The notes under the pieces were generated by a model that was not told the origin of the DNA, did no database searches, and saw only the letters and a program-made list of their open reading frames with translations. 5,195 nucleotides of DNA, taken from NCBI GenBank assembly GCA_019313735.1, contig JAFDAR010000202.1, forward strand, positions 1 through 5,195. Direction: 5' to 3'. Source of the DNA: Deltaproteobacteria bacterium (GTDB taxonomy: Bacteria > Desulfobacterota > Syntrophia > Syntrophales > UBA2210). The first letter of the stretch is position 1. Each line of letters opens with the position of its first letter. Both the position numbers and the translations under genes were made by a program. Shown one piece after another: positions 5,135-5,195 of this stretch.

Positions 5135-5195
5135 ATGTCAACAGTTAATTCCCCTATCCATCATATCAAGGAAATTGCCGACAGCTTTTATATGA
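5135..5195 (+). CDS. Start of an unidentified gene, cut by the window end
   Basis: ATG at 5135 opens a frame that stays open to the window end (20 codons, beginning MSTVNSPIHHIKEIADSFYM). TGAGG at 5124-5128 lies 6 bases upstream as a reasonable ribosome binding site. The start falls 19 bases after the palindrome. The IKEIADSFYM segment vaguely recalls the N-terminal dimerisation helix of some SAM-dependent methyltransferases, but this is too short to assign. Confidence 0.38.
   Translation, partial: MSTVNSPIHHIKEIADSFYM

Overview
The window looks like chromosomal DNA from an anaerobic bacterium, most likely one of the former Deltaproteobacteria (Desulfobacterota, for example a sulfate reducer or syntroph). 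This placement is inference. It rests on a glutaconate-type CoA-transferase pair, a minimal two-gene SufC/SufB system of the kind common in anaerobes, a sigma-54-type promoter in front of the catabolic genes, and GGGGTCAG-headed palindromes next to genes. No rRNA, tRNA, CRISPR array or complete transposase is visible.

Layout, left to right. Positions 1-60 hold no certain gene. A perfect 18-bp inverted repeat (61-110) follows the leftward gctB gene and ends in a T-rich tract on that strand, so it fits an intrinsic terminator. Positions 2021-115 (minus strand) encode the two subunits of a class I CoA-transferase, gctA then gctB, 29 bases apart, each with a strong Shine-Dalgarno sequence. About 60-80 bases upstream of gctA lies a near-consensus sigma-54 (-24/-12) promoter. 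The 315-base gap behind it carries dyads and a repeated 9-mer that could be activator sites, plus a dubious 38-codon ORF on the plus strand.

Positions 4253-2337 (minus strand) encode an Fe-S cluster assembly pair. An intact SufC ATPase overlaps a SufB/D-type scaffold whose reading frame is broken near its C-terminus, where about 41 bases appear to be missing. Reading away from sufC, on the plus strand, is a small five-helix membrane protein resembling the VIT1/CCC1 iron/manganese transporter family. It is followed immediately by an 88-base structure with perfect 28-bp inverted arms. A further gene probably starts at 5135 and runs off the window.

How the genes fit together: SufC, the SufB-like scaffold and the divergent VIT1-like protein could form an iron and Fe-S homeostasis neighbourhood. 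The CoA-transferase pair appears to be a separate, sigma-54-controlled unit that activates or exchanges CoA on an organic acid. The points most worth a second look are the sigma-54 promoter, the broken sufB, the VIT1-like protein lacking the usual first-helix aspartate, and the two palindromes that share a head sequence.
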